Positions 29,688 to 38,969 of a DNA stretch of 64,000 bases are shown in pieces. The stretch comes from Qipengyuania proteolytica (GTDB lineage: Bacteria > Pseudomonadota > Alphaproteobacteria > Sphingomonadales > Sphingomonadaceae). The stretch spans positions 682,001 to 746,000 of the forward strand of contig NZ_JAIGNN010000002.1 of the NCBI RefSeq assembly GCF_019711565.1. Reading direction: 5' to 3'. The position numbers were made by a program, and so were the translations under genes. Numbering within the stretch: the first letter of the stretch is position 1; every line of letters starts with the position of its first letter. The notes under the pieces were generated by a model, which ran no database searches, was not told the origin of the DNA, and saw nothing but the letters and a program-made list of their open reading frames with translations.

Positions 29688-30269
29688 ATGAAAAAGACGC
29701 TGAAACACGCGGCGGCAGCCGTCGCGATGCTTGCCCTGCCCCTCGTGTCCGCCTGTTCGCAGGCCGAGGAGGGCGAGCAGCAGACTTCGGAAACCCGGGA
29801 TGAAGGCACTCTCACCCTCGGATCCGCCCTTGGTGCGCAAGATGACATGGATACGTTGCGAAGCGCGCTGACGACGAGCGAGTTGTCCGGCCTGCTCGAT
29901 GGCCCGGCAAGCTACACGCTGCTCGCTCCCAACGACCCTGCTTTCGAGAAGCTTGGCGAGGCCGGCAGCGAATTGCTGGCCGAGGAGCAGAAACCGCTCC
30001 TGCTTGCGCTGCTGCGCGACCATCTGCTTCCCGGGCATCTGACGCCGGAAACGATCGCCAGCGCAATCGACGCCAATGGCGGGCCGGTGACGATGACGAC
30101 GCTCGGTGAAGGCGAGGTGACTTTCGCGAAGCAGGGCGACACGCTCACCGTCAGCCTCGGCGATGGCGATCAGGCCACTGTCGTCGGGACGGCTATAGCC
30201 GCAAACAACGGCGTGGTCATTCCGCTCGATACCGTGCTGCGTCCCGCAGGCGGTGACCAGGCTCAGTAA
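29688..30269 (+). CDS. Fasciclin-domain lipoprotein
   Basis: 193 residues. Lipoprotein signal with the lipobox LVSAC, then an acidic linker and one FAS1 domain: the H1-like motif YTLLAPNDPAFEKL and the late segment GVVIPLDTVLRP are visible. FAS1 domains mediate adhesion or matrix contacts. It starts 13 bp after the Gly-Asn protein, so the pair probably forms a surface operon. The stop overlaps the end of tamB by 7 bp, tail to tail. GGAG lies 8 nt before the chosen ATG. Confidence 0.88.
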   Translation: MKKTLKHAAAAVAMLALPLVSACSQAEEGEQQTSETRDEGTLTLGSALGAQDDMDTLRSALTTSELSGLLDGPASYTLLAPNDPAFEKLGEAGSELLAEEQKPLLLALLRDHLLPGHLTPETIASAIDANGGPVTMTTLGEGEVTFAKQGDTLTVSLGDGDQATVVGTAIAANNGVVIPLDTVLRPAGGDQAQ

Positions 30270-33200
30270 TCGCGACTGATCTCGGCCACGACGCTCTCGC
30301 GTCCCACCGTCGAGACGGCCGCGAGGAGCGAAAGCCAGCTCGTCACGCGGAACTCCACCTCGGTAGCGCTATATCCGCGGCCATCGGTGATGATCTCGGC
30401 GTAGAACCGCCTACCGAAGTTCTTGCCCAAAGCAACGCCGGTCCCGCGTCCCAGCGCGGGATCGGCGCTGACGATCCGAAGCCGGTCGAGTCCGATCGCG
30501 CTACGGAGCTGGTTGATCGGATCCATCCCGCCGCCGCCGCGCAGGCTGGCGACAGCAGCGCCCAGTTGCAGGGCGTCGGTGGCGGAAAGGCTGGTCACCG
30601 AGCCCCCGAAAAGCAAGCGCGCTAGGATTTCTTCCTCGGGCAACGCCGGGTTCGAGCTAAATGCGATTTCCGGCTGGGTCGCGCTGCCACGAACCGTGAC
30701 ATCGACCGTCAGCCCATCGCGCTCGGTCTCGGCCAGGATGTCGATGCGGGGATCGATGGGCACATTCTCATCGAACTCGATTTCACCGCGGACGAGCTCG
30801 AAACGCGTCCCTGCAAAGGTATAGTCGCCCCGAACGACACGGGCGTTGCCGCCGATGCGCGGATTGTCGGTCGTCCCGCGCAGGATGATGTCGGCGCCCC
30901 ATTCGCTGTCGAGGCCCATGCCGTCGACGTCGATCCGGCTCCGCCCGCTCGCATCGATCAGGTAACGCCATGGACGCGATGGCGCTGCCACCTGCTCGCG
31001 ATTGGCCGGCCGGTTGATCTCGCGTGTGGCGATCTGTGGGAGACGCAAATCGTCCGCCGCCGTACCCAGACGCCAACTCGCCCGGTCGACCCGGACGCGG
31101 CCGGCGATCGTCCCGCCCAAGCCGTCCGAGACGATCCGCAAGGGGCCGGTGATCGTTGCGCTGAGGCCATTCGCGTCAAGCAGGCGTGCATTGGTCGCGG
31201 AAGCGCGCAGGTCGATGATCGGGCCGCGAATCTCGAGGACGCGCCCTTCGACCGGTTCGCCCAGCGTACGCAGGTCGACGACCCCGCTCCCGCTGACGCG
31301 GCCCCCATTGGGTGTCTGTCCGGCAAACCGCGTGAGCTGCAACCGGGAACCGGCGAACTTGCCGCGGACCGCCACGTCGCGGATGTCGGTCCCGGAAAGC
31401 GAGCTCTGGACGCGCAGCGCGTCGCTCGAAAGCGAGCCGCGCACCGTTGGGTCGGCAAGGGTGCCGGTCGCATCGGCAGCGACGTTGACCGGTCCGGTCA
31501 GGTCGAAGGCATCGATGGCAGCAAGGCGCCAGAGGCTCTCGGCGGCCCCGCTGTAGCGCAGTTGCGCGAACAGCCGCCCCGCCCGCAGCCGATCGAGCAG
31601 GAGGCCGGACTGCGGCAACCCATTGATGCGCGCCTGCACACGACCACGCCGAATGTCCTCGTTCCGCAAGGTGGCACGAGCCTCCAGCTGGGTCGCGCTG
31701 AGGCGGGCAAGCAGCGCGACATCGACCGGCCGCGACGTCAGCACCAGGCCGGAACGGGTGAGGTCGTCGATCTTCACGCGCGCCTCGCCCACCGGCACGC
31801 GGTCCTCGCCCATCCGGTATTCGACCGCGCCTGAAATCGTTCCGCCGAGACCGGTATCCGCTCGAAAGATATCGATCAGCGAAAGGGGCATGCCAGCGAT
31901 CTTGAAGTCCAACTCGAGATCGTCGCCGCCGAACCTACCGGCAGCGATGATCCCACCGTCGCCATAGCTCAGCTGGGAGGGGGCGAGACGCCAGGCGTCG
32001 CCATCTCTGGTGAGCACTGCCCGCCGCGGCATCGAGATCGGCCTCCCGGCGAACTCGCCACGGGCTGCAAGAGCGATCCGCTCGGGCTGGAAGCGCGTAT
32101 TGATGTCGAGCTCGAACCGCGCATTGCGTCGGCCGGAAACCGAAGCGTCAACTTCGCCGACACCATTTTCGACCCTGCCCTGCGCCGCAAAGCGACCGAT
32201 GAAGAGCGTACCGTAGGCAAGACCGGCGCCGCGTGCCGATCCGCTGAAACTGGTCCGTCCTTCGCCGATGACACCTTCCGCGTCCACCCGGGCACGGGCG
32301 ATCCGGATGGGCGTTTCGCCGCCGAAACTTGCATTGCGAGCGGTGAGATCGACGTCGATTCCCTGCATTCCTGCTCTCGGCGCCAGACCGATCGTGCCGT
32401 CGAGACCGCCACCTGCAAACGCCAGCTGGCCTTGGGCACCGCCTTCCACGAAAGTGAGGCCGCCCGTTACCTGCGTATCGGTGAACCGCAGGCTGGCAAT
32501 ATCGATCCGCGTGGGACCACCTGAGGGAGCGTAGAGAGCAAGCTCGCCGGCAAACGGGCCGAGCAGCGATCCGCCCTCGGTGTCGATCGCGAACCCTTCC
32601 TTCGTGGGGGCGATGGCCACGCGGACATTGTCGAGACCCGTGACGGGTGCGGCGAACACGAGTACGGCCTCGGGGCCACGCTCCGCAAGCGACGCTTCCA
32701 CAGTGAAGTCGCCGTAGTCCGTGTGTCTCCCGCTGCCCGCTATCCGCGTGGTGCCCTGCCGCACGTTGCCGTCGAGGCGCATCGCCAGCTTGCTCGCATT
32801 GATGCGCACGCCATCGAACACGAGCGGTCGATCGCCCCCCACCGCGATTCCGCCGCGCACACGGATCGGGTTGCCGGCAAGATTGGCGAGCGTGTCGTTG
32901 GTGACGGGCGAAATCCGGGCATCGAGATCGGCAGCGAGTCGCCATGGCGCGCCCGAAGCCAGCGTCAGGTCGATCATCGCCGTTCCGCCGGCCAGACCGA
33001 CATTGTCGAGCGCAAGCCGGTCGGCGCGCACGGGGCCGCGGATCTGGTAAGCTCCGGTGGCGAAGTCGCCGCGCAGGGCGAGATTTGCGGCTGCTCCGGG
33101 AAAGGTCAGTCTAAGGTCGTCCGCCAACAGGCGCGAACCTGCAAGGACGAGCGTCCCGCGCGCCGTGCCGTTGGCCAATCGCGGATCGACCATCGCATTG

Positions 33201-34459
33201 CCGCTCACGATACGACCGACATCGAGGTTGAGCGGCAGGGTCCAGCGTGTTCCGTCGTAGCGCGCCGTGCCCTGCTGGGTGAGGTTCGTCAGGACGGTAC
33301 CGCTAACGTCGAGCTTTCCGACCACGAGCCGGTGAACGATTGCAAGGTCCGAAAACGGCCCATTAAGCGTCGCTTCCAGTCGCCCGTCATCTACGGTGAT
33401 TCCCGGTCCAAAGAGGGTCGGGTCGCGCAAGCGGGCCTGGACGGCGAGGTTATCCGCGCGGTTCTCCGCGAGGTTGAGCGTTCCGTCCGCGTCGAGCGAC
33501 ACGCCGCGCCCGACCAGCTGGGTCCGGCCATCGAAGATCCGGTCCGCGATCGTCATGGTCGATCGGATGGCGACATCGTCCCCAAGCGCATCGCCGGGCA
33601 ATCCTTCGAGGAAACCGGACGGGTCGATCTTGCCGAGAAGGCCGAAGCGGCCGCTGCGGTTCGTGATCTTGAGCGCGGCGATGCGACCTTCCTCGTCGCG
33701 GACGAGCAAGCCGCCGTTCCACGCCCCCCAGGTCCCATCGCCGCGGATGCGCGCCTGATGCGCGCCTTCCACACCTGCGAGCGCCACAACCGGCCCGCCA
33801 GCGGCGGCGTCGACATCGAGTGCGAGGTCGAAATTGTCACCGTCGGGCTCGGCATCGAGCAACAAGGCAACACGGTCCTGTTCACCCAGCCTGCCCTTGG
33901 CATCGAGCATCAGGCGCCTGTCGGTGACCTGCACCTCGCCCGCGAGATCGACCCTCTGGGCCACGTCGCCCGCAATGCCGGGGGCGAGCATCAGATTGTC
34001 GATCTCGAATTCGTCGATCGATATATCGAAGCCCGGCAGGATGGGTCCTTCTTCCTCGCTCGGGAGGAATTCCGGAACGCGGGCGAGCGTCGCCCGTCGA
34101 GCCGCGAAACTGTCGATTTCGAGCCGGTTCGAAAGCCATGCGCCGGGGTTCCAGTCCACCTCCGCGCGCGGGATAGTCATGAAGACACCCTTTGGGTCGG
34201 ACAGGCGGACATCGTGAAGGATGGCCGCCCCGTAGAGATTGCCCTCGATCCTGCCGATCGAGATGTTCAGCCCGTTGGGGAAGGTCTGCTGCGCGATCCG
34301 GCTGGCAAGGAAACGCTCGCCCAAGGGGGTGTTGAGGACGACCAAGGCGCCGACCACGAGCAATACCAGTCCGGCAAGCAGGCCGAGCGCCCACTTGCCG
34401 ACGCGACCCAGCGAAGAGCCGCGGCGCGGTGCTTGGATTTCGGCGGATGGCTCGGTCAT
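30263..34459 (-). CDS. tamB: Translocation and assembly module subunit TamB
   Basis: Very large inner-membrane-anchored periplasmic beta-helical protein working with TamA in outer-membrane protein assembly and envelope lipid transport. 1398 residues: a short cytoplasmic start, one transmembrane helix at about 25-45, a long repetitive beta region, and the conserved C-terminal DUF490/TamB domain including VTVRGSATQPEIAFSS and LPEEEILARLLFG. The ATG shares one base with the tamA stop (TGATG). Confidence 0.95.
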   Translation of the reverse strand: MTEPSAEIQAPRRGSSLGRVGKWALGLLAGLVLLVVGALVVLNTPLGERFLASRIAQQTFPNGLNISIGRIEGNLYGAAILHDVRLSDPKGVFMTIPRAEVDWNPGAWLSNRLEIDSFAARRATLARVPEFLPSEEEGPILPGFDISIDEFEIDNLMLAPGIAGDVAQRVDLAGEVQVTDRRLMLDAKGRLGEQDRVALLLDAEPDGDNFDLALDVDAAAGGPVVALAGVEGAHQARIRGDGTWGAWNGGLLVRDEEGRIAALKITNRSGRFGLLGKIDPSGFLEGLPGDALGDDVAIRSTMTIADRIFDGRTQLVGRGVSLDADGTLNLAENRADNLAVQARLRDPTLFGPGITVDDGRLEATLNGPFSDLAIVHRLVVGKLDVSGTVLTNLTQQGTARYDGTRWTLPLNLDVGRIVSGNAMVDPRLANGTARGTLVLAGSRLLADDLRLTFPGAAANLALRGDFATGAYQIRGPVRADRLALDNVGLAGGTAMIDLTLASGAPWRLAADLDARISPVTNDTLANLAGNPIRVRGGIAVGGDRPLVFDGVRINASKLAMRLDGNVRQGTTRIAGSGRHTDYGDFTVEASLAERGPEAVLVFAAPVTGLDNVRVAIAPTKEGFAIDTEGGSLLGPFAGELALYAPSGGPTRIDIASLRFTDTQVTGGLTFVEGGAQGQLAFAGGGLDGTIGLAPRAGMQGIDVDLTARNASFGGETPIRIARARVDAEGVIGEGRTSFSGSARGAGLAYGTLFIGRFAAQGRVENGVGEVDASVSGRRNARFELDINTRFQPERIALAARGEFAGRPISMPRRAVLTRDGDAWRLAPSQLSYGDGGIIAAGRFGGDDLELDFKIAGMPLSLIDIFRADTGLGGTISGAVEYRMGEDRVPVGEARVKIDDLTRSGLVLTSRPVDVALLARLSATQLEARATLRNEDIRRGRVQARINGLPQSGLLLDRLRAGRLFAQLRYSGAAESLWRLAAIDAFDLTGPVNVAADATGTLADPTVRGSLSSDALRVQSSLSGTDIRDVAVRGKFAGSRLQLTRFAGQTPNGGRVSGSGVVDLRTLGEPVEGRVLEIRGPIIDLRASATNARLLDANGLSATITGPLRIVSDGLGGTIAGRVRVDRASWRLGTAADDLRLPQIATREINRPANREQVAAPSRPWRYLIDASGRSRIDVDGMGLDSEWGADIILRGTTDNPRIGGNARVVRGDYTFAGTRFELVRGEIEFDENVPIDPRIDILAETERDGLTVDVTVRGSATQPEIAFSSNPALPEEEILARLLFGGSVTSLSATDALQLGAAVASLRGGGGMDPINQLRSAIGLDRLRIVSADPALGRGTGVALGKNFGRRFYAEIITDGRGYSATEVEFRVTSWLSLLAAVSTVGRESVVAEISRDY

Positions 34460-36576
34460 CAGAATGCCTGTCCAAGCGAGACATAGACCGCGACGGACGC
34501 GTCGTCTGGGTCGGGATTGAGCGGGACGCCCACGTCGAGCCGGATCGGGCCGAAGCCGGTGGCATAGCGGACGCCGATGCCGGCGCCGTATTTGACGAAG
34601 CGGAAATCGGGCGTGCTCGCGATCGACACCGCACCGAGATCGAAGAAGGGCACGATAGACACTGCGCCGCCCATGAGGCCGGTGCCGATGCGCGCTTCGA
34701 CCGACGCCTCCACCAAGCTGCGCCCCCCGGTCGGTTCGCCCAAGTCGTTCTCCGGCCCGATGGTCTGGTAGCCATAGCCGCGGACAGAGCCGCCGCCGCC
34801 CGCATAGAGGCGGCGCGATGGGGCGATCGCGAAGGTTGGCGCACCCTGGATGCTGGCGAAGCGAAGGCGTCCGGCCAGCACCGTCCGCTCACCGACGGAC
34901 TGATAGTAGGAAGCATCGACCTGGTTGCGGAGATAGAAGTACTCGCTGCCCTCGGTCCGGGAAACTTCGGGGGCCACGAAGCCGGTCAGGCGGAATCCGC
35001 GCGACGGATCGAGCAGCGAATCGCTGGTATCGATCGTCGCCCGCCCGAAAACGGAGGCGACGAAATATGTCTGACGGGGGCGCGGGATTCCGCCCATCAC
35101 GCGGTTGCGCTCGTCCGTGGCCAGGATCTCTGCGCCGAGCGCCCACGAAAAGGGCTTCTGGAACAGGAGCGTCGACAGCCGCTCGTAGGTCCCGCTGAGC
35201 GCCACGGTGTTCGCGTCGAAAGCGTCGGTATCCACGGTCGAGGCATAGGCATCGATAGTGAGCACCTTGTCGCGGCCGCCGAAATTGTTGCGGCGGAAGG
35301 TGACCCCGGCCAGCTGCTCCTGCGTACCCAGAATGCCGCGCACCTTGAGCGCGCCTTCGGGCGGGAAGAGATTGCGGTGTTCCCAGCTGGCCTGGATGCG
35401 GATGCCCTCTTCCGAACCATAGCCGATCGCGCCGGCGATCGTCCGCAGCTTGGCGCGCTGCAGCGTCACGTCCATGTCGACGACGCCGGGTTCGTCGCCC
35501 TGCGGCGGGGTCACCTCGCGCGGCGTCACCGAGACGGTCGACACCAAGCCGGTCGCCGTGACCGCGCGACGCAAATCCATGTCGAGGCTGCGCTTGTAGA
35601 CATCGCCGGGATCGAAGCGTGCAATGCTCGCCAGGTGACGCCCCGAGAGGAATTCGGGGTCGCTGCTGACGACGTCTCCGAATACATATTTCCCGTTGGG
35701 CCGTACCGGCATGGTCAGGTCGCCCTCTTCGCGCTCATGATCGATCAGCAGTTCCGGCTCGTCGATCTCGGCGAAGGGATAGCCCGTTTCACCCAGCGCA
35801 CGGTCGAGGTCGAACCGCTCCTGCACGATCGTGTCGCTCTGGAGGTAGTCCCCGGTGACGATCCCGAAGGCGGCGCGCAGGCTTTCGGCATCGGGAGCAC
35901 TGGAGAGGTTGCCGAGATCGATCGCGCCAAAGCGATAGCGGTCACCCGGTATGATATCGAAACGAACCAGCGGGCGCTGCTGAGCGGCGTCATCACCCGC
36001 ATCGCGCGCGCCGATCGTCCGGATGATGCGACCGTCATAATAACCGTAGACCCGCAAGAGATTGTCGAGCAGTTCCTCATCCGCCCGCGCCCGGGCGGCG
36101 AGCTGGGCTGCATTCTCCTCACCATTCTCGAGTTCTTCGATGGTCGAAAGCGCTTCGAACCGGCTCACGAAATCGTCGCGCTCGCTGAAAGGCGGTTCGC
36201 TCTGCGGAAAGCCGAGGACGAGTGTGTCGGACAGCTCGCGTGTTTCGGCATCGGCGAGGTCGATCCGGCGACGGTCCTCGAGCAGGCTGGCGAATTCGAT
36301 GTCCGATTCCGGCTCCAGATCCTCGATCGGTGCGAATTCGACGTCCTCCGGCCAGGCGACCTGCATGTCGGGCAGCTCGGCGATCGGCGTATCCGCTTCG
36401 ATCTCGGCCATGGCGCCGGGATCTAGCGGCTGCTCGCCGTCGGTCCCCTGCTCCGCCCATTCTTCCGGCGCATCGACTGCGCTATCGGGGATCAGTTCTT
36501 CCAGTTCCGCGGACGTTTCACGATCTTGTGCCGCGACCGGCACGCTGAAGAGCGCCGCGGTTGCAGCGCAAAGCAA
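34459..36576 (-). CDS. tamA: Outer-membrane assembly protein TamA (BamA/Omp85 family)
   Basis: Omp85 outer-membrane barrel with POTRA domains, partner of TamB. About 705 residues. A signal-like LLLCAATAALFSVPVAAQ is followed by an unusually long acidic linker (to about 120), POTRA-like repeats and a C-terminal 16-strand barrel with the Omp85 signature SVRGYGYQ and terminal phenylalanine (SLGQAF). No ATG or GTG is in frame at the signal peptide; TTG at 36576 is the first usable start, with CTG at 36579 beside it and no clear ribosome site. The start is therefore uncertain, the gene is not. Confidence 0.9.
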   Translation of the reverse strand: MLCAATAALFSVPVAAQDRETSAELEELIPDSAVDAPEEWAEQGTDGEQPLDPGAMAEIEADTPIAELPDMQVAWPEDVEFAPIEDLEPESDIEFASLLEDRRRIDLADAETRELSDTLVLGFPQSEPPFSERDDFVSRFEALSTIEELENGEENAAQLAARARADEELLDNLLRVYGYYDGRIIRTIGARDAGDDAAQQRPLVRFDIIPGDRYRFGAIDLGNLSSAPDAESLRAAFGIVTGDYLQSDTIVQERFDLDRALGETGYPFAEIDEPELLIDHEREEGDLTMPVRPNGKYVFGDVVSSDPEFLSGRHLASIARFDPGDVYKRSLDMDLRRAVTATGLVSTVSVTPREVTPPQGDEPGVVDMDVTLQRAKLRTIAGAIGYGSEEGIRIQASWEHRNLFPPEGALKVRGILGTQEQLAGVTFRRNNFGGRDKVLTIDAYASTVDTDAFDANTVALSGTYERLSTLLFQKPFSWALGAEILATDERNRVMGGIPRPRQTYFVASVFGRATIDTSDSLLDPSRGFRLTGFVAPEVSRTEGSEYFYLRNQVDASYYQSVGERTVLAGRLRFASIQGAPTFAIAPSRRLYAGGGGSVRGYGYQTIGPENDLGEPTGGRSLVEASVEARIGTGLMGGAVSIVPFFDLGAVSIASTPDFRFVKYGAGIGVRYATGFGPIRLDVGVPLNPDPDDASVAVYVSLGQAF

Positions 36577-36595
36577 CAGGGCATGACGAAGAAGC

Positions 36596-37447
36596 TCAGT
36601 CGGCGAGCTTGTATTCGGCCGGGCTACCGTCCTTGGCGGGCAAGGCGTCGCCGCGCTTTGCGCGGGGAGCCGTTGCGGCGGCGATGAGGCGCCGCTGCTC
36701 GTCGTCGGCCATGCGCTCCCATCCCGCGCGACCGAGCTTTTCGAGCGGGCGGTAGCGGACCTTGTACTGCATGCGCTCGGCACCCTCGACCCAATAGCCG
36801 AGGTAGACGAACGGCAGGCCGCGTTCCGCTGCGCGGCGGATGTGGTCGAGGATGATGTAGTTACCAAGCCCGGCGCGATCCTCATGCTCAGGGTCGTAGA
36901 AGCTGTAGATCATCGACAGCCCGTCACCCTGGAAATCCGTGAGACATGCTCCAACCAGGCGACCCGGTTCGGCGCCGATCCCCGGCTCCCTATATTCAAC
37001 GACATAGCTTGAGACAGGCGTGTGTTCCACCATATCTGCAAAGTCGGTGTCTTCCATCTGCGTCATCCCGCCCCCGGGATGCCGCGATGCGAGATATTTC
37101 TGCAGCAGTTCGAACTGCTCGTCGGTCGCCCAGGGGCGACATTCGGTCGAAACCAGGTCGTCATTTGCCTTGAGCGCACGGCGTTGCGCCTTCGACGGTT
37201 CGAATTCATTCGCAACCACCCGCACCGAAACGCAAGCTTGGCAGTCGAGGCACGAGGGACGGTACGCGACGGTCTGGCTGCGACGGAAGCCGATCCGTCC
37301 GAGAGCTTCGTTGAGTTCGTCCGCATTGGTGCCGCGCAGCTCGGTGAACACCTTCCGCTCGCTCTTGCCCGGCAGGTACGGACAGGGCGCAGGGCTCGTC
37401 ACGAAGAACCGGGGAAAGCGAATCGGGGCCGTCACGGTTGCGGGCAT
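36596..37447 (-). CDS. bpt: Aspartate/glutamate leucyltransferase Bpt (N-end rule)
   Basis: Transfers Leu (or Arg in relatives) from tRNA to N-terminal Asp/Glu of proteins, marking them for ClpS-ClpAP. 283 residues. The N-terminal cysteine segments [16 protein letters not shown] and [15 protein letters not shown] and the acyltransferase (GNAT-like) core with [18 protein letters not shown] and YLGYWVEG are conserved. The stop is 19 bp before tamA in the same direction, and two CtrA-like boxes lie upstream. Confidence 0.93.
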   Translation of the reverse strand: MPATVTAPIRFPRFFVTSPAPCPYLPGKSERKVFTELRGTNADELNEALGRIGFRRSQTVAYRPSCLDCQACVSVRVVANEFEPSKAQRRALKANDDLVSTECRPWATDEQFELLQKYLASRHPGGGMTQMEDTDFADMVEHTPVSSYVVEYREPGIGAEPGRLVGACLTDFQGDGLSMIYSFYDPEHEDRAGLGNYIILDHIRRAAERGLPFVYLGYWVEGAERMQYKVRYRPLEKLGRAGWERMADDEQRRLIAAATAPRAKRGDALPAKDGSPAEYKLAD

Positions 37448-37491
37448 CCTTTCGTCAGCGAATCCGTCTGCCGGGCCATCTTGGCACGGCG

Positions 37492-37507
37492 TTAACGGTT
37501 TGTTGAC
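37492..37507. promoter_or_regulatory. CtrA-like box, TTAA-N7-TTGAC
   Basis: One mismatch from the CtrA consensus TTAA-N7-TTAAC. It overlaps a GACTC site (37505-37509), the GANTC target of the CcrM methyltransferase. It lies 45-60 bp upstream of the bpt start codon. Confidence 0.55.
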
Positions 37508-37533
37508 TCAGTTATGCAGCACACGGTTCCGGG

Positions 37534-37549
37534 TTAAAAGGTCCTTAAC
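37534..37549. promoter_or_regulatory. CtrA box, perfect TTAA-N7-TTAAC
   Basis: Exact match to the full CtrA recognition sequence, 42 bp (four helical turns) from the first box and in the same orientation. On the minus strand a -10-like CATAAC (37516-37511) follows its inner TTAA by 17 nt, an arrangement expected of a CtrA-activated promoter reading toward bpt. Confidence 0.65.
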
Positions 37550-37611
37550 CATGAAAAGCGGGTTCGGGCCGTCGAACGCCGTGCGAATTGTGGAAAAAGA
37601 CCAGCCGCGAC

Positions 37612-38865
37612 TCAGGCGAGTTCGGCGAGCTCGACGTGATATCCCTTGGCCCTCAGCCCCTGCACCAGGCCGTCGATCTGGTCGGCATCGCGCGCCTCGC
37701 ACTCGATTTCCGCCGTCAGGCCTTTGGCAGGAAGGGTCGTGAAAATCCGCTGGTGGTAGATTTCGATGATGTTGACGTTGTGCGCGTTGAATTCGCGCAT
37801 CACCTTGAACAGCGCACCGGGGCGGTCCTGCAGCGTGATCTGGAGACGTGCGAGGCGGCCAGAGCGCGCGAGGTCACGCAACAGCACATTGGCGAGCAGT
37901 CGCGTGTCGATATTGCCGCCGCACAGGACGAGACCGACGGTCTTGCCGGCGAATTTCTCGGGATAAGACAGTACGGCGGCCAGGCCCGCAGCACCGGCAC
38001 CCTCGACCACCGTCTTCTCAATCTGGAGCAGGAGCGAAACCGAATGCTCCAGCTTCGGCTCTTCGACCAGCAGCACTTCATCGACCAGTTCGCGAATGAT
38101 CTCGCGGGTGAACTCGCCCGGAGCCTTGACCGCGATCCCTTCCGCCAGCGTATCCCCGCCGCAGGGCAGGTCTTCTCCGGTGACGGCCGAATACATGGAG
38201 GGAAACAGCTTCGCCTGCACGCCGACCATCTCGATATCGGGCTTCAGCGCCTTGGCGACCGTCGCCATCCCGCTCATCAGTCCGCCGCCGCCGATCGGCA
38301 CGACCAGACAGTCGAAATCGTCCTTCTGCTCGAGCATTTCGAGCGCGACGGTGCCCTGTCCCGCAGCAACCAGCGGGTGGTCGAACGGATGGACGAAGGT
38401 GAGGCCGCGCTCGGCCTCTAGCTGGCGCGCGTGGGCGTAAGCTTCGTCGAAGGTCTCGCCGAACAGTTCGACATTGCCGCCGACGCTTTCGGTCTGCATC
38501 ACCTTCACGCTCGGCGTGGTCTGCGGCATCACGATGGTGACCGGCACGCCGAGCCGACGACCGTGGTAGCTCAAACCCTGCGAATGGTTGCCGGCAGACG
38601 CCGCAATCACGCCGCGGGCCTTCTGTTCCTCGGTCAGGTGCAGCAGCGCGTTGAGCGCGCCGCGCTCCTTGTAGGCGGCGGTGAACTGCTGATTTTCGAA
38701 CTTGAGCCAGATATCCGCGCCGGTGATGTCCGACAGGGTTTGCGATCGCATCATCGGCGTCCTCACCACTGCGCCTTCGATGCGCGCGGCCGCGGCCCGC
38801 ACATCGTCGAGGGTCAGGAGGTCGGTCGCCTTGTCGGCGGCGCGCGCGGTGGATGCCAGTGTCAT
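37612..38865 (-). CDS. ilvA: Threonine ammonia-lyase (threonine dehydratase) with ACT domain
   Basis: PLP enzyme converting threonine to 2-oxobutyrate and ammonia, leading to isoleucine or serving catabolism. 417 residues. PLP lysine K66 in FTAAYKERG, Asn/Gly loop SAGNHSQG, and the phosphate loop GGGGLMSG. A single C-terminal ACT domain (about 340-417: QDRPGALFKVMREF, AHNVNIIEIYHQR) replaces the double regulatory domain of E. coli IlvA. Divergent from the amidohydrolase gene over 104 bp. Confidence 0.93.
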   Translation of the reverse strand: MTLASTARAADKATDLLTLDDVRAAAARIEGAVVRTPMMRSQTLSDITGADIWLKFENQQFTAAYKERGALNALLHLTEEQKARGVIAASAGNHSQGLSYHGRRLGVPVTIVMPQTTPSVKVMQTESVGGNVELFGETFDEAYAHARQLEAERGLTFVHPFDHPLVAAGQGTVALEMLEQKDDFDCLVVPIGGGGLMSGMATVAKALKPDIEMVGVQAKLFPSMYSAVTGEDLPCGGDTLAEGIAVKAPGEFTREIIRELVDEVLLVEEPKLEHSVSLLLQIEKTVVEGAGAAGLAAVLSYPEKFAGKTVGLVLCGGNIDTRLLANVLLRDLARSGRLARLQITLQDRPGALFKVMREFNAHNVNIIEIYHQRIFTTLPAKGLTAEIECEARDADQIDGLVQGLRAKGYHVELAELA

Positions 38866-38969
38866 GGCCTGCCCCTACGGCGCGCATGGTCGCGGCGCAA
38901 TCGCGGAAAGGGTTTGCCCGCGCCAAGCTATGCCTTATCGCACGCACAATTGATTCAACGGGACCGCAC

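Noticed and set aside
28658-29848. 396-codon minus-strand frame opposite the Gly-Asn repeat protein
   Set aside because: The repetitive Val/Ala/Ile composition comes from the repeats read backwards; the plus strand has signal peptide and ribosome site.
32723-36426. Two long plus-strand frames (about 587 and 665 codons) opposite tamB and tamA
   Set aside because: They mirror the coding strand of TamB and TamA, are rich in His/Arg/Asp as expected from shadow frames, and have no signal peptide or motif.
37551-37742. 63-codon plus-strand frame starting just after the perfect CtrA box
   Set aside because: Most of it is antisense to the end of ilvA, its tail is Arg-rich shadow sequence, and no ribosome site is present because the CtrA box occupies that position.
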